This document shows positions 20,491 to 33,722 of a stretch of 64,000 nt of DNA, in pieces; position 1 is the first letter of the stretch; each line of letters begins with the position of its first letter. Under the pieces are notes generated by a model. That model was given only the letters and a program-made list of their open reading frames with translations, was not told the origin of the DNA and did not search any database. Position numbers and translations under genes: made by a program. Source of the stretch: Cutaneotrichosporon cavernicola (taxonomy: Eukaryota; Basidiomycota; Tremellomycetes; Trichosporonales; Trichosporonaceae); contig NC_083395.1 in assembly GCF_030864355.1 (NCBI RefSeq), forward strand, positions 62,001 to 126,000, in the 5' to 3' direction.

Positions 20491-23400
20491 TCAACTCCGG
20501 TCGTTGAGAGGGACAAACAGAGCCGCAGAGTAGCCAAGACCGTCTTGGCTTACGCCTGGCACAGGCGTGGAGGCTGGTGAGGGACCCTGGCTTATCCGCC
20601 GGCCGTTACTTGGCACGCCGCCGTCGTGCAGCAACTCGCTCGAGCCGAACGACGTGACGCTCCGGCGCTGATGTTGCCGCGCCTCGTGGTACGAGGAGGG
20701 AGGGCCGCTCGCGATACACTCCTCGTCCTCCTCCTTTATGAGGTGCGACATGCTCGAGCCACTAGGTGTTGGTAAACGGTCAGACCCGTCGCCCTTGCGC
20801 CGCACCTTGAAGCTGGGCGGGGGTGCGGTCAGCAGGGGCGTCAAGGTCATCTCGCCGCTGTCAGGACGCGGTGGACGCGTGGGAGGCATGCGCTTGACGG
20901 CCATGTTGATGCCCTTGCCCTTGCGCTGAACTTTGAACGTCGATGGTCCCGGAGGTGGAGGCGGGGCGTCGACACCCGCAAGAATCGCGCCAGAGACGTT
21001 CATTGCTGCGGCCTTGCGCACCGAATTCTCCGTTCGCTCCTGTTCGTCCATCGTCCGGCCCTTTCGACTGAACAGCGCCTTCCATCCACGCGACGGTGCG
21101 GGCTGCTGATACGCTTCCTCCAACAAGTCTCCCTGAACGGGACGTGAGCGACGCCGAGCAGCGCGGGGCGGGCCAGGCTCGTCGTCCGAGCCAGAGTCTT
21201 CCCCGATGTTGACCCCGCTGTTCGACTTGGCGAACCAGTTGCCGCTGGACCAAGAGCGTCTCTTGTGGCCGTTGGCGCGGTCCTGCTCCTCCGCCTCGAT
21301 CGAAATGTTGTTGAGCGACCGGCGGCGAGGTATGGTTAACGGAGGTGGTCTGCCGCCAGTGCGGTCGTGACGAGCACCAGCCGTCGGCGGGTACACTGGC
21401 GCCGGCATCACACCGGGTCCTATGCCAGGGGATGTCGACGACGAGCGCATAGGTGGCGAGGCTGTCGGCTGCATACTTGGCGACGACAGCTCCTCCATTA
21501 TGGCAGACGACGAGTATGCGCGGGTATGCCTTGGCACATAGTGCTGGTCGTCCGACTTCGTGACACGTATCGACGGCGCACCAGCGTTAAAGAGGCCGCC
21601 AGACAGGCGTGGAGAGCCCAGCGGCGTCGTCCCAGCGCTCGGGGACCCCAGCGGTTGAGCGTTACCGTAATAGTTCATGGGCGCCCACGACTCGGGTACG
21701 CGGTTCTCGTCGGATAACGTGAGCATGCTGCCCTGGTCTGACACCGAACGTCGACCTCCAAACTCGTTGACAGGCGACACGGCCGGGTTGCTGACTGGGA
21801 AGTACGAGCCACGGCGGCCGTGGCCATGGTCCGAGTCGAGCAGTGGGTAGCTCATGCGTTCGACACCCTGGGAGTGGCGGTCGAGCATCATCTGGGTCGT
21901 GAGAGAGCCGACAACGGAGACATTCTGCTGGAGTAGCCGCGAGTCGCGCTTCCTGCGGCGACGAGCCGCGGCCTTGCCGCCACGGACACCGTTGAGGCAG
22001 TCGAGGTCCATAATGGCCGCGAAGATTCCGCCGTCGATAGGGTGGTTGGACTCGTCGAATGGCGAGCGGCCAAAGAGACGAATCAGTCCTTCGACAATCT
22101 TCGTCAAGACCATGAGAAAGAGGAAGATGAACACGACAGCCTGGAGGAGGAGGATGACGTAGGTGATCCACTGGCCTGGGGTTCCCCCGGCGTTGACCTG
22201 GTGTGAGCTATTGCAAACCAATTTAAACTCACCTCCTTGGACATGACCATGGTCAGGACAATCGACGCAATGCGCACAACGGAGACGAAAAAGACATATG
22301 AGCCCATGCTCGCACCCTGGCCCCACGGGCTCCAGAATGTCGTCGTAATGAAAGACGCGAGCTCGACAACGATGAGGACGATGGTCTGCGCGAGTCCGCT
22401 CTTCTGCCCAGCGCCAATAACGATGCCACTGGCAAGACTGCCGAACAAGGGGAGTGTTCTATACAGCTGTTTCTCGGGTTCGTAGACGTTGTACACAGTG
22501 CCAAGCGCGAGCAATGTTCGTGCTGCTTCGTAGAGTTTGCCGGTGGGGGTGCGCGAGATCTTGAACAGGATAAATGTCGGGATGAGGACGGAGATGAACG
22601 CGAACGCGAGGGCCGCGAACACCTTTGAGACGACGGAAGCGGTCTTGAGGGTGAGTTGGAAAATGGAGAAGGCTGTGACGGGGAAGTGGAACGTGATTAT
22701 GAGGCGGAGGAGGTTGCCATACAGCGCCGAGAAGTGGAATGCGCCAGCCTCACCGCGCGGCATGAAACGCTTGCGGGTTCGGTGCCAGCGCGATGGCACG
22801 GCCGCCTTGGCCTGCGCGTTCTGGCGTAAGGGCACGCCGACAGGCTGCGTCGTAAAGTCGGCCGATTGATTCCATTCCTTGTTGCTCATGGTGGCCGCGC
22901 TCATGCCGCCGGAGCTGTGACGCGGAATGTGCTTGCTGCGTGTTGTCACCAGCTTGGTGGGCTCTGGGCCAAACGCCTCAGTGAGCCAGTGGATGAGCCA
23001 CATGAGCAGGCTGAATACGACGATGACGGCAGCCAGCATGAGGAACAGCGTGAGGCAGGTGCCAAAGAGGTCCTGCGGGCGCAGGCCGACCATGCGCGCC
23101 CACGACAGCATGCCATCGCGAGTCCTGTCGAGGTCCAACAGTCGGGGTTTGGCGGATTCGTTCAGGTATAGTGCATGCTGCGGGTCGGTGATGTGACTCT
23201 TCATGTTGTCGGGTGCAGACCAGTTGGTGGGGTAAACAGAGGGATGTTCATCCGAAACGATGGTGACGTTCCAGACTAGATTAGCCCACGCACTCCGCGT
23301 GACAATTGGGTAAAAGAAGCCTGGCCAGTTGACTCTGATCATGCCAAGCATGGTGACAAACTGGATGTGGTGGATGATGTCGCGCAGGCTAGGGGTAACT

Positions 23401-24343
23401 GTACGAGATCAGTAGAGAGCGTGACGACAAGACCAAACAGCACTCACCGAAGCGGAGAAGGGCAGCACTGGCTCCCAGACGCTCGCCACTTAGACCAGAA
23501 ATAAGCATCGTTCCCCACTTGAGCATGTGTGCTTCGCGCTGCGCCTGGTCGTTCCGGTCGAGCCCGATCACCCATCCCGCAGCGAAACGCGCGGCCCAGG
23601 TGACGATCCAATACGCAATGGCGATGGCGGCAGGCACCCATAGGAAGACCTGGTACGGCCACGAGTTCTCCTCGTACGGCACGACACGGACATCGAGGCA
23701 AAGAATAGAGAGCGCAGGATCACTCGCGTCCACTACGTGGATCTCCGTATGTAAAGTCGCGAGGGCGTGGACGTTGTAGAGGGGGACCGAGACGTTGAGG
23801 CCGTAGCCGCCCGTCGGAAAGCCGATGTCAATGGGGCAGTAGTTGTTAGGGCCATCGTTGGGTGCCGACGCGTTCGCAGGCCACAATGAGTTACAGACAT
23901 AGGACATGGACGTGTATTGCATGATCCCGGCCTCTGTTGTGGTCGTGAAGAGGGTCGCTGGGGTCAGCCGCGTCTCGTTCCAATCCGCCCGTCCTGGGGA
24001 GAGTTCTCGTCTCGTACTGCCGTCCTGCCCTGCGCCTCCTCTCCATCGGCGTCGATGTTAACGTACATAGTTTCCCACTTGTTTCATTGTACCCCCGGAG
24101 GTTGGTGGCTGTACTGCCAAGAACGTCGATGCGCAAGACATCATCTTGGTTGCCGACGAGGTTCTGGCGCGCAGCCTGGTGTCCTGGTACGATGGTTACC
24201 AGCACATCCTGGACCTGCAGCTGGTATTCCTGCGGTGCTACCGGCTGGTAAGAGCCAAGGCAGCTGGACCACTTTGGGATGAAGATGGTCGCAGAGGCGT
24301 AAGGGAGGGCGACGACCGCCCCGAGGAGCGCTGCGACATGCAT
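20491..24343 (-). CDS. TRP-like/FLC-type membrane channel
   Basis: Predicted exons on the minus strand are 24343-24067, 23957-23448, 23398-22233 and 22197-20491, giving 1219 residues. A signal peptide (MHVAALLGAVVALPYASA) is followed by an ML-like luminal domain with scattered Cys and N-glycosylation sites, then a block of about nine membrane helices (for example WVPAAIAIAYWIVTWAA, TLFLMLAAVIVVFSLLMWLI, ITYVILLLQAVVFIFLFLMV), and a 500-residue Ser/Pro-rich cytosolic tail. This order matches the fungal Pkd2/FLC TRP-like family, which acts in calcium handling, wall integrity or FAD transport at ER or plasma membrane. Which subgroup is not decided here. The start at 24343 is preferred over 24433 because it opens directly with the signal peptide. 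The long basic tail may be phosphorylated; this is inference. Confidence 0.85.
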
Positions 24344-26195
24344 GATGGCGAAGCAGCCTCGGGGGATGTGCCGTGGGCGATGAGGTGTGGCCGGGGTTAG
24401 GTAGTCAAGGAAGGCGGTGAAGGGGATGGTCAATAGGGCGGTGCGGTGGGGTGAGGGGTTGATTCGTTCGGGGTTGCGTCGAAGTCGGGGTGAATGTCCG
24501 GAGAGGGTGAGGGGAGAGGGGGGGGGGGAGGGAGGAGATGTGCGTGAGGAACCAGGGAAGTTGAGAAGAAGGTGAGGTCGGAGGTGTAGATTGGGGAAAG
24601 GGAGTGAGAGGGAGGAAGAGAGAATAGATGGAAGCTAGGAGGATGAGGATGAGCCAGAAGTGGAGGAGAGAGAGTGTGAGAGGGGGAGAGAGAGGGAGGA
24701 GAGGGAGAGAGAGAGTGACAGGGGTTGATTGTGGGGTGATGGTGGGGTGGTGGGAGTGGTGGTGGGGGTTGGGTTTGAGTACAGTGAATGAGTCAGTTGG
24801 GTGTGTGTGTGATCGGCCCACTGTACCAACGTCGATCGTCGTCGTCGTTGGACGCGAGACCTTCCCTTTTGCTCTCTAATTAGCTTACTAGTAAAGGTAC
24901 TTCGCGCTCGGCCCGCTCGTCTACTTCAGTGGGAACCCAACCAAAGGGGGGGGTGGGGGGGCTGAGGGCGGGCGAGAAGCGGAGCGAACAACCGAGTGCC
25001 GCCGGAAAAAGTCAATTTGGGTGGGTGAGAAAAGAGGCTCTAAGGTAGAAACCAAAGCCATGCCGTCACCTTTCTACCTTGCCTCCGCATCCTCATCCGC
25101 ACCGCGTTGCCGCCTTGCCGCTCTCGACAACGTTTCAACTAACTCGCGGCATGTCAGTCTACTTTCGGTTTGCATCCCACATCCCTTTTTACCGCAGTCA
25201 CAGACTTGCGCATGCCAGGAGGTGACTGGTGGGTCGTGCGGGACAGGGAAAAGAGAGGCATGGGGAACTGTCTCTCGTATCAACGACGTCATTCTGGCCC
25301 TGCTTTTGTTGGAAGTGGAGAGCAAAATACAGGGTATACCAGGGTGTATCAGGGTGTATCAGGTCATCCCTCAACTTTTATTCTCATTAAGCCTTTCCAT
25401 TCAATTGCCGTCAGTCCTGATTACCCTCTGGAGTTTACAAGACAGAGTTCATGTGACCAGCTTTTTAATAGTCAATGTCCTATTACACATGAGCAAATTA
25501 GACAATTAGACAGCTGTACAAAGCATGGTGCAAATGGACAAAAAGGCATGTGCCAAGGTGAGAAGGGGCATTAACATCCAAAGGGTGGGATGCGGGGACG
25601 ACGTAGATCGCGCATAATTCCCCGGTTCTGTGCAGCAGGATGGACCAATACAGAGTATCGTCTTCTTCCACAGCTCAAGCCAGCCAGACTGAGCGTCCAG
25701 TAGGAACCAATGAGGGTGCCTCTTGATTATTGGAGGCTGGAGGGTCAGAGGATGGGACCTCGGAACCACTGTCGTCTCTAATACCAGGCCGTGATGAATG
25801 TTCATGACATGTGACCTAGTGCCGCAACGTAAGGTTGAAGGTCCCAACAACGGAGACAAAGGTTGGGTTGGGTTGGGGCTAAGCCATACATGCGAGCCAA
25901 CCGGGAAGAGATACGCACGCCGAGTGGGCATGGACAATAGAGAGTATGAGCAGAGCCATGACGATGACGGAGCTGGAGCTGGGAATCGAAGCCGTAGGTG
26001 GCGTTGTTGATTCAGGTGTCAATGATGTGCCCACTCAAACTGACATGTTGCCATGCTGACAAGATTATGACGCAAGTCGGTGAGGCGTGGTCGTGTACGG
26101 CAAGAACATCCTTGGAACCTGTCCAAAGGTGGCGATCCAGACATTCTACCGGACAGCGGCCCTGCTCTAACACACACCCATCCATAATACAATAT
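24344..26195. other. Intergenic region, 1.85 kb
   Basis: No gene seen. The 5' flank of the TRP-like gene is strongly purine-rich on the plus strand (24,450-24,790, many GAGAG and GGTGG runs), with guanine runs of ten at about 24,520 and of eight and seven at about 24,945-24,961 that could form quadruplexes. The right half (25,400-26,190) is AT-richer and is the 3' flank of the nucleoporin gene. Confidence 0.5.
25331..25363. repeat. 10-base tandem repeat
   Basis: AGGGTGTATC occurs twice in a row, preceded by a variant AGGGTATACC and followed by a partial copy. It is short and of unknown meaning. Confidence 0.7.
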
Positions 26196-28304
26196 CTATG
26201 ACTCCTTGAGCGCTGCAACCTCCTTCGTCAGGGCCTCAACGAGCGACTTGGCAAAGTCGGGCGTCTTGACCAGGAGCGCGAAAGGCTTCATCTTGCCAGC
26301 CAAGTCAAAGCCAATGAACCGAACATGCTTCCCCTCCGCAGTGGCCTTGAAGGCAGCGTGCAGTGCCATGTTGAGCACGACAGTCCCGCTCCCATCCGCG
26401 CGCATCAGGAGACGACGCTTGCCGTCCTCGGCACGCTTGAGCTTGAGCTGCCCTAAACCGACAACGGTGTTCTTCCCTCCTTGGAGGTCGTACAGTTTTC
26501 CGCGCTGCTCATACACGGTCGTCTCATTCTCTTCGCCCGCGCCCTCGGCATCGGCGAGATTCTTCGTCTCCTCTCCTGCGGGAGTCTCGGTGGCGGGGGT
26601 TGTAGACGGAGCCGGGGTGGTGGATGTTGGGGTGGTGGTTGCTGGAGGAGTTGAGGACGTGCTGCCAAAGGAGAAGCTGGGCGCGCTCGAGCCAAACGTA
26701 AACGGCTTGGGTGTCGATGACGAGGATCCGAAGGAAAAGCCTGGCTTGTCAGCTGGCTTGACAGCTTCCGCTTTGTCCTTGTCCTGCGAGCCGCCAAAAG
26801 TGAACCCAGAGGCCGAGGACCCGAATGAGAACGACTTGTCAGCCGGTTTGGCGCTGGAAGCAGAGCCAAACGAGAACGCGGGCTTGTCTGCCGGCTTGGC
26901 CACCGCAGGTCCCGAGCCAAACGAGAAGGCCGGGCTCGACGACGCCTGGTCCGCCGAGTCCTTCTTCTCGGCACTGCCAAAGCTAAACCCGGTGCTCGGA
27001 CCCTTGCTCGGCGTCGAAGCCATGCCGAACGGGAGCTGTGGCGTGGTGCCGTCGGCGCCAAACTTGCCGAGCTTCTCCGACGGGTTGAACGTCTTGCTGT
27101 CAGGCGTGGTCGGAACAAGAGGAGCCGACGGCGCGAACGCAAAGAGGCCAGCCGGCTTGGCGGAACCAAACGAGAACCCCTTGTCCTTCTTCGGCTCCTC
27201 CTTCTTCTTCTCTGGCTCATCCTTCTCGGCTAGGACGGCGGCGACTGCAGCGTTCACTGCGTCCGAGCTCTTCTTCGGGGCAGCAAAGGAGAATGCGGGT
27301 GCCTTCTCCTTCTCCTTCTCGACAGCCTTCCCGTTCTCCACCTTCTCGGCGATCTTTGCAGCCACTGCCGCTGGAGCGCACGGCGCGGCCGCTGGTGCGG
27401 GCTTCCACCCCGCCTTGGCACTCGACTCGGCGAGGTACCCTTCGTATTGCCGCACGAGGTCAGGCAGCACGACGCTGAGGTTGATAAACTCGTTGCTGGT
27501 GATGCTCTTGGAAACGAAGCTCAAGAACGCCGCATTCAGTCCACGCAGCGCGGTGTAGTACGCAACCTCGCCATCATCAGGCGGCGCTGATTGTGACGGG
27601 ACGATGCCGCTCGATACCCGCTGCGCGGGCGGCGCGGGCTCCTTGGCACTTGCCGAAACCGCGGTGCCGAATGAGGGAGTGGGTGCCGCGACCGATGCGG
27701 GAGCCGCCGCCTTGCCAAAGTTGAACCCATTAAACGCGGGCTTGGCAGCAGCCGCTCTGTCCGCCGCCTTCTCAGCTGGCGCGGCAGCCTTGCCGAAGCT
27801 GAACCCGCCAAACGCGGACTTGGAGCTGCCGTCCATCGCGTCGTCCTCCTTCTCTTTGGGCTTGTCTGTGGAACCAAACGAGAAACTCGACGGGGTAGTT
27901 GTGGATGGAGCAGTCGTGATTGGTGTGGGGCCAGTAGGCTTTCCGAAGCTGAAGCCTCCAAACCCTCCAGACGCTGCTGGGAGAGGAGGCGCTGCCGCGG
28001 GAGCAGGCGCTGAGCTCGAGCTCGGGCCGTTGGTTCCACCACTCCCGCCGAGCGCGAAGGGCGACGGCGCAACCCCTTTCCGCTTGGGAATACTGCGGAT
28101 CCTGCGGTTAGCGCCCTCCACATCTCGATCTTGGACTCACTGCCGGCCCTCGATAGGCTTGAGGGCCTCGGTGCGCACGCCCGGCTGCTATCAGCATCAT
28201 GCTCCCAATCCCCATTCCTCTACCACGCGGCAGCTCACGTCCTCCTCCTCATTGTCAGAGGTGTCGTCCCGAGTCTTCTGCCCGTCGGCGCCACGCTTTG
28301 CCAT
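26196..28304 (-). CDS. Nup50/Nup2-type FG nucleoporin
   Basis: Predicted exons on the minus strand are 28304-28239, 28184-28141 and 28101-26196, giving 671 residues. The start MAKRGADGQKTRDD matches the importin-binding N-terminus of the Nup50/Nup2 family. The middle has many FSFG, FGF and FNFG repeats separated by Lys, Ala and Pro-rich spacers. The last 120 residues are a Ran-binding domain (VYEQRGKLYDLQGGK, RLLMRADGSGTVVLNMAL, VRFIGFDLAGKMKPFALLV). Such proteins are mobile on the nuclear basket and help release cargo from importin alpha. The 44-base second exon and the intron ending GCGCTAACCGCAG are inferred from phase and joined sequence PIEGRQIRSIPKRKG. The domain order leaves little doubt about the family. 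Confidence 0.9.
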
Positions 28305-28635
28305 GTTTGGACTGTGTGATTGTGCGGTGTTGTGTAGTGCGAGAGAAGGGGCGGGTGTTCATCAGAGCAAAGAATGTGGAATGTCACGTGGATTTGGTTC
28401 CGCCACTACAGTGACGACAGCGATCATGATCGATTGCTATCAAGCCAAGGTTACCAGAGAGCCAGAGTGAATACAATCGCCTTCCTCATCATCGATAATC
28501 GACTTCTTCTTCCTCTTCCTTGTTCAACTTGATCGACTAGAATCTGCACGCCAAGGCCCATCAGGGCATTACCAGGCGCTGCAGTAGAGCCAGAGTGAGC
28601 TGCCAACCACCCTATCGTCGCCACTGACACACAGA
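28305..28635. promoter_or_regulatory. Bidirectional promoter region
   Basis: A 331-base gap separates the divergent starts of the nucleoporin gene (28304) and the UBP2-type gene (28636). It contains AT-richer sequence around 28,420-28,540. No element is singled out. Confidence 0.45.
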
Positions 28636-31600
28636 ATGACGTCCCCAACCTCCAACCCTGGCGATGCTGACGACTCCCGCCGCTCGTCCGTCGTGTCCAC
28701 CAGCTTGGGTGGGAGGGACCGCCCACGCGCACCGTTAGGACCCCGTACGCATCATCGTCCAGGTAGCATGCGTACCCACTACTCCGTAACACCCGCGCCG
28801 CCGGCCACCACATCACCTCCAGCTGCGGTGGCGGAACCGGAGGCGGTGCCAGCGTCGTCGTCGGGCAACCCATCTGAGATGACAGATGAGCCCATGGCGT
28901 TGTCCCCGACTCCCATCACATCGCCAAAGGCGTCAGTGGTGCTCGGCCCTGTACCAGAGGCTATCAAGTCCCCTCCTCCTGCACTTCCCCCTCGGAGACT
29001 CCCACCGTTACGCTCCTATCAACCCCTCGCTCCCGAAACAGCCACCGCGACGGCCTCGTCTCCAACCTCTTCCGCCAAACCGCTGCTCAGCCCCAAGACG
29101 ACCTCTAGAACTAACGTCGAAGTGATAAGCGCGGCGCAGAGCGAGTACAGCGAGGCGGAGTCGCTACCGGGGTACAATCTCGACCGGTACCGCAGCCCCG
29201 AGGCGGTGGTCGAGCACATCGAGGACAACGACCGTTCCTTACCCCCCGGTATTGTGGACGCGACGTGGGACGACAAGTGGGACCACAACGGCAGTGACAA
29301 ATGGGAGCCCAAGACCGGCCATCCGGAGCGCCCACAGATCGGCCCTGGCCGCCTGCCTCTCCGCTTCCTCCAGGATATTCACCAGCATCCACTGATGCGG
29401 CCAGAGATCATCAACCTTCCCCGCCTTACTAAGTCACCATCCGCATCGCCGCGCACCTCCATCTCTTCCCTAGACTGCGTGGGGCCATCGATACCTGGTA
29501 TCACAATCGAAGATGTGTGGGAGACCCTTCCGGGCGGGTCTGCGCAGCGCGGCGAGTGGTACTTCTGCGCCGAGTGTTTTGGATGGTTTCACATTATCGT
29601 CGGGTCAGGCGAGGCACCAGAGTACCGCGGGTATGACAGCCGCATCCCGCGTTCGCGAATGCACGAGTCTGACGAGGACGAGCTCCAAGCGTGGGGCACC
29701 GAGAACTCGCGCTTACGTGACATACATGCAAGCCGCTCTACAGCACCTCACTCCATGAGCCATTTCCACAAGTTTGAGCGACTGTTAGACCTCCACGGGG
29801 ACGTCCGCATCGACAGGGTCTCCGTTGACGGGCTGGTGGAGACGTTTACCCATTTCGATCCAGTCTATGGCGTCGTTCCTTCACAGCTTGTGGACCTCAA
29901 CGTCGGGCGCGAGAACAGGAGCGACTTGCACATGTCGTGCTCAAGTGACTGCTGGGTCGTCGTGCAAGGGCCTGTTGGCGGACAGTTCCCCAAGGCCGCT
30001 GCCCATGAGTGGACGCAGGAGAAGCGCGACAACCCCGGACCTGGTGGGGACGGCATCGCGTCGGCCATCGAGGGGTGGCAGCTCGTCCTCAGGCTCCTCC
30101 AGAACCCGCTGTTCCAGGACAAGCGGGGCTGGGTCAAGATGTCCAACCCCAAGTTCCTCGAGACGATTGGCCCGAGCCTCAGATCGTCAGTGTCTCTTGC
30201 TGCTAGTCTCTTGTTGCTACGCTGACGGCAGCTCAGTAATGCTACACCGCATCGGCTTCAGCTGTATCAACGAGAACGACGGATACCAGGTCGGACCGTT
30301 TTCCGTTGGTGAACTTGTCACCGCGGAACATGTGGACAGGATGTTCAAGTACATGCTGCGCACCTGGGTCGAGTTAACTCTCTACCTGCAGGCATTCGAG
30401 CGCAGTCACGGTGGGTCAACATGTATGCGCATCGTTGACAGCAGGCAAACCAGTGAACACCAACTACATCTCGTCATCCACGGTGAGCGAGGTCCTTGGT
30501 CCCACCCTCAAGCTCAAGAACATTCCAAGAGGTAAGAACAATTGGGTGTAACAGTATTGACACAAGCACAAATGCCTTGGGGCAAGGAATCGTACCCAGC
30601 TCTCGAGACGCTTGGTGTGTCTGCCGAGGACACGATGGATACCATTGATATTGCATACGACTTCCAGATGTCTGAGAACAGTGCTCGTTCACCCGTGTAT
30701 TTCACCGCACTGGAACAGTTATCGACTGTGGACCGACCTGACATCGACACTCTACGTATCAAAGTCGCTATGGAGCGATCCATGGACCGGTTCTCCCTCG
30801 GTGGGTACCACTGCCGGTCAAATCTGACGTCAGATGATTTAGAGAAGGCATACGCACGTATTGGGCTGGACCACGCCCATCTAGAGGACATTATGGTCGA
30901 CCGCAAAGAATTACCCCCCGACTACATCTACGACCGGCACCGAGAGACCATTCAGAATGCGACCGATTCGGAGCAGCGCACCCAAATCTCCAACGCCCTT
31001 ATCATGATTGGCAAGGATCGGGGCGACTGGGTCATGCAGGACCTCGGGCGGGCCGGCGGCACGCATCTCTCTCTGGAGCAAGCGTATCGCGAGTTCAACG
31101 TCACTCCGGATCAGCCTATCGATAACGAGATGCTCATCTTGTGAGCCTTGATTGTGCCGAGCGAGCTGACTGCAGGCAATACGAGTCGTGGATCGCCGAT
31201 AGACCCAGCCGCATGGAACACTACCGCCTGGCGCTTAGCTTAATCGCTAACGCGCCAGGGCAAGAGCGGCCAGCCATTCAAGCCTTCCTCGAGGGCAAGG
31301 ACATATCAGAGTTCCAGGGCCCCGTACGGCGCGACATTCCAGCCGGACTGCGGAACATTGGCAACACGTGCTATCTCAACTCGGTGCTGCAGTTCCTTTA
31401 CGCCGTCAAGCCGATCCGTGACGCGGTCCTAGCGTTCGAGCAAACGCCATCTGAGGCTCCTTTGGAGGACGAGGATACCAAGGCGACCGAGAAGAGGATC
31501 AAGATCCAGTCGTCGTGTCGCTGTAAGTCGACGTTTCTGACCGGAGCTGACGACAGTCGTCGAGATGCTCGGAGAGCTGTTCAAACAGATGTACGAAACC

Positions 31601-33523
31601 GAACAGGCGGCGGTAACGCCGGCCGAAGAGCTCGCACGTCTCGCTATTCTGCCCATTGACTTGATCGACCAGCGCCGCGACGCTGTACCCTCACCTAAGA
31701 CGAGACTCACGATTGACACCTTGCCAACCATTCCGCAGCTCGCGTCGCCATCAGCGTCGGGTGTGGCGACGACAGACACAACGCCAACCACCCCAATATC
31801 TGCGTTATCTCCGACCATCTCGTCCGGCGGGTTGTCGCCGCGAAGCAGACCGTCGCCGCCACTTCGGAGAGGCAGTGTCCTCGGCAAGAGGGCGAGTGAG
31901 GACCGCGAGTCGACATTCGGCGGTAGCGAGGAGCGTCTGCGGTCGTCGGTACACCGCAGCACCAACCTGATCGAGATGGATTCGCCGACGCGCGGATCGC
32001 CCTCTGCACGCGACGTGTCCAGAGACGAGGACGTCGAGATGACGAGCCAGGAGTCCCCAACGCGTGAGGGCAGTGATCTGTCTCCAGCCGATGCCGGTTT
32101 ATCCGGCCTGGAGCTTACGTCCCCAAGCAACGTCATGGACGGCCCAGCGACTCCCAAGACGGAAACCCGCATCAGTGCCCTACTTACTCCCGATGCGACG
32201 CCGCCTCGCCAGATTGGGCCACAGCTACCAGATGAGGGCATGAGTATGGCGGACGCCTTAGGCTCTGGTCCGCCACCCTTGCCTCCTCGGCGTCGCTCGC
32301 TAGCGTTAGTGGCTGCGGAAAAGTTCGGCCTGCAACAGGACGCTGCCGAGATTCTCATCAACGTGCTCAGCCAGCTCGAGTATGCGTTCGACAATGGCGA
32401 GGGCGGTAACCTCATCCAACGCCTGTTTTCGGCCAAATTCCGGCAACAGATGCTCATGGACTCTGGAAACGGGTTCACCGAATCTCACCAGCCCGTCGAG
32501 AGTCAGTTCTCACACCCCATCATCGGCGTCGAGGAAGACGACAAGGACTTATACGACGGGCTTGCCGAGTTGTACCTCGGCGGTGACGAGGTCGACTACG
32601 AGGGCAAGAAGGGGTACAAGATGGATCTGCTGGACGAGCTCCCCCCAGTGCTGTACATCCTCATGCGGCGCAGCCAGTACGATTTTGCACGGAACCGGCA
32701 GATCAAGACAAACACGTACCTCAAGTTCGGGGAAACTCTCGCAATGGACCGATTCCTGGCTGGCGCCGACTCTGCGCGTCGCGAGGCGAGTATCACGCTC
32801 ACACGCAAGATGATGCGCATGCGCGCGCGGCGCCACGAACTGCGTCATCACAAACCCCTCTCCATGCCAGAGACGTTCCGGTTCGTGCGCGACGCACTTG
32901 GCGACAAGCTGGGCACCCTGCTGGGCGACGACGCGCCTGCACCCGAGTTCCTCCAAGGCCTGGGCATGCAGGCTGAGGGCGCCGAAGAAGAGATCGCGCA
33001 GCTTAGTCGCGACCTCGTGCAGTGCAAGGAGACGCTCGAGGGGATGTGGGCAGAAGCCCGCGACGTCGAGTATGAGCTCGTGAGCGTGTTCGTGCACGGA
33101 GGCACGGGTACAGGTGGGCACTACTGGACGTACCAGACGGCTCCTGGCGACGACAAGTACTACTATTACTCGGATGACACAGTCAAGGACGTCCCGGCTA
33201 CCGACGTATTCCTGGACAAGTCGAACCAGGGTGTGAGCCCCGCGTTGCTGGTGTATGTGCGCAAGGCACAGGGGCTGGTGGATACGCTGCACCGCCGTGT
33301 GGCCGAGGAGGCAGCTGCGGAGGCGGACGCGGAGGACGCGAGAGAATGGAGCGAGCCAGGCAAGAAGGGCGGCGAGGAGGTGAAGGAGAGCGAGCAGGCT
33401 AAGACGGGTGACAAGGCCATGACACGCGAGGAGCGTGCATCATCCTCGTCACCTCGCGTCAAGTTTGCCGTACCCGCTGTTACTGGGCCGATTTGGGGCG
33501 CTGGCGAGTGGCTGCATGGGTAG
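28636..33523 (+). CDS. UBP2: UBP2-type ubiquitin hydrolase
   Basis: Predicted exons are 28636-30185, 30232-30410, 30445-30531, 30567-31140, 31176-31522 and 31557-33523, giving 1567 residues. The N-terminal 200 residues are Pro/Ser-rich. A cysteine pair in GEWYFCAECFGWFHI and the repeats LEKAYARIGLDHAHLED and LSLEQAYREFNVTPDQP match the repeated (RPT) domain of Ubp2. The peptidase core follows: Cys box PAGLRNIGNTCYLNSVLQFL with catalytic Cys near 862, LQQDAAEILINVLSQLEYAF near 1174, and the His box GGHYWTYQT near 1434. It should remove ubiquitin chains, and in yeast Ubp2 counteracts the Rsp5 ligase. About 310 residues lie between the Cys box and the QQDA motif, mostly Ser/Pro/Thr-rich and probably disordered. 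The first intron donor (GTCAGT) is unusual. Confidence 0.9.
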
Positions 33524-33722
33524 TGCGGGGCAAAGCAGGAGCACGAGCGCGAGTAGGATTATAGGATTAGTGGCATAGAGCAGCAGTATTGCATGTATTG
33601 ATGTGCATTGAAGCCGAGGTGTATACTAGTCGTGTCAGATCGCGCGCGAAAGCCCCTGCGATGCGGCGGCGCAGAGGTGATCACCAAGTATTATGGGCAG
33701 GTGCGTGACTTTGCACAACATC

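Noticed and set aside
25331..25363. GGGTGTATCA repeats as an internal telomere-like sequence
   Set aside because: The unit does not match known fungal telomere repeats and only two perfect copies exist.
26206..27558. Long open frame on the plus strand opposite the nucleoporin gene (450 codons)
   Set aside because: It is the mirror of the FG-repeat coding sequence; codon bias of the real frame keeps the opposite strand open. It shows no domain.
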